From: Planctomycetaceae bacterium
GTDB lineage: Bacteria > Planctomycetota > Planctomycetia > Planctomycetales > Planctomycetaceae
Length of the DNA: 32,863 nucleotides
Reading direction: 5' to 3'
Assembly: GCA_021732785.1 (NCBI GenBank)
Contig: JAKFUG010000072.1
Location: 1-32,863 of the forward strand
In this document: positions 32,608 through 32,863 of the stretch, piece after piece
How positions within the stretch are numbered: position 1 is the stretch's first letter
How the letters are laid out: every line of letters begins with the position of its first letter
Position numbers and translations under genes: made by a program
Notes under the pieces: generated by a model
Told to the model about the DNA's origin: nothing
Seen by the model: the letters and a program-made list of their open reading frames with translations, nothing else
Database searches by the model: none

Positions 32608-32863
32608 GTGGATTTCGGCTTACGGAATTTCCGCCGTCTGGCTAGAGTCACACGCCTGAGTCCGCCGAAAGTCACTGCAGTTCAGTTTATTGATTTTCTG
32701 ATTGCAACGCCGTCGCAGGCCACGGCGACCGAGGCGCAGCGGACGCAGCCGGAGACGGCCGACCCGGCGGCCCACGATGCCTACACGCGGCTGCTCCACC
32801 GGTTGGAACCGGACAGCGACGCCCTGTGGCTCGAAGTCCAACCGGAAGTCCGCCGCACGTCGG
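32608..32863 (+). CDS. Probable transposase, N-terminal part, cut by the right edge
   Basis: From about 32671 the frame reads 'VTAVQFIDFLIATPSQAT', 'AHDAYTRLLHRLEPDSDALW' and continues to the edge without stop. This pattern (FIDFLIATP, HDA-TRLLHRLEP, LW-EV) is one I associate with IS4/IS701-type DDE transposases common in planctomycetes. The catalytic DDE residues lie beyond the window. The start is uncertain: GTG at 32608 is in frame, but the homologous part begins near 32671. The sequence AGGAGTTACGCAGTG at 32591 may mark the left terminus of the element. As the right half is missing, intactness cannot be judged. Confidence 0.55.
   Translation, partial: MDFGLRNFRRLARVTRLSPPKVTAVQFIDFLIATPSQATATEAQRTQPETADPAAHDAYTRLLHRLEPDSDALWLEVQPEVRRTS

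Noticed and set aside
1-32863. tRNA, rRNA and replication-origin features
   Set aside because: No cloverleaf, rRNA-like stretch, DnaA-box cluster or att-type repeat was recognised by reading; a covariance-model tRNA search would settle the tRNA question.

Overview
This is a high-GC chromosomal segment that reads as a planctomycete (order Planctomycetales or a close relative). The evidence is the pairing of a Tat-exported DUF1501 protein with a PSCyt1/DUF1549/DUF1553 cytochrome protein, a DUF4129/DUF4350 membrane operon, a dimethylformamidase-beta-like secreted protein, and many palindromic intergenic repeats. Genus and species cannot be assigned from sequence alone. No rRNA, tRNA or CRISPR array was seen.

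Layout. Positions 2-5326 (+) hold a tightly overlapping membrane operon: RDD protein (cut by the left edge), SpoIIM-like protein, an unnamed polytopic protein, a DUF4129 protein with a very long Ser/Gly-rich linker, and a DUF4350 protein. An M20 metallopeptidase follows (5502-6686). Positions 6912-14831 (-) carry a run of exported proteins: dimethylformamidase-beta-like protein, CocE-type hydrolase, small lipoprotein, DUF1549/DUF1553 cytochrome protein and DUF1501 protein. The DUF1501 gene is flanked by two copies of a long hairpin repeat in inverted orientation. Positions 14832-15448 are a gene-poor stretch with a structured, terminator-ended candidate RNA. Then come a small secreted protein, a DinB-like protein, a small membrane protein, a HAD phosphatase and an SDR oxidoreductase, separated by perfect inverted repeats.

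Positions 18616-25436 (-) hold two large genes in series: a 1020-residue membrane/TPR protein and, downstream of it, a glutamine-synthetase adenylyltransferase (GlnE). This GlnE appears to have two ACT-like domains inserted between its two catalytic halves and an Asp-to-Glu change in the second active site. From 25597 to the right edge are a small anchored protein, a secreted carboxypeptidase-regulatory-like repeat protein, folE with a recognisable sigma70-type promoter, a second small secreted protein that looks paralogous to the one at 15449, an FAD oxidoreductase overlapping a DUF1353 lipoprotein gene, a coiled-coil secreted protein, and the start of a probable transposase.

The items most worth attention are the ACT-containing GlnE, the structured RNA locus at 15075-15339 with mutually exclusive hairpins and a 13-codon ORF behind a near-perfect Shine-Dalgarno, the two secreted paralogues, and the palindrome families. 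Three copies of one palindrome (18431, 27753, 31531) each lie shortly after a gene's 3' end.
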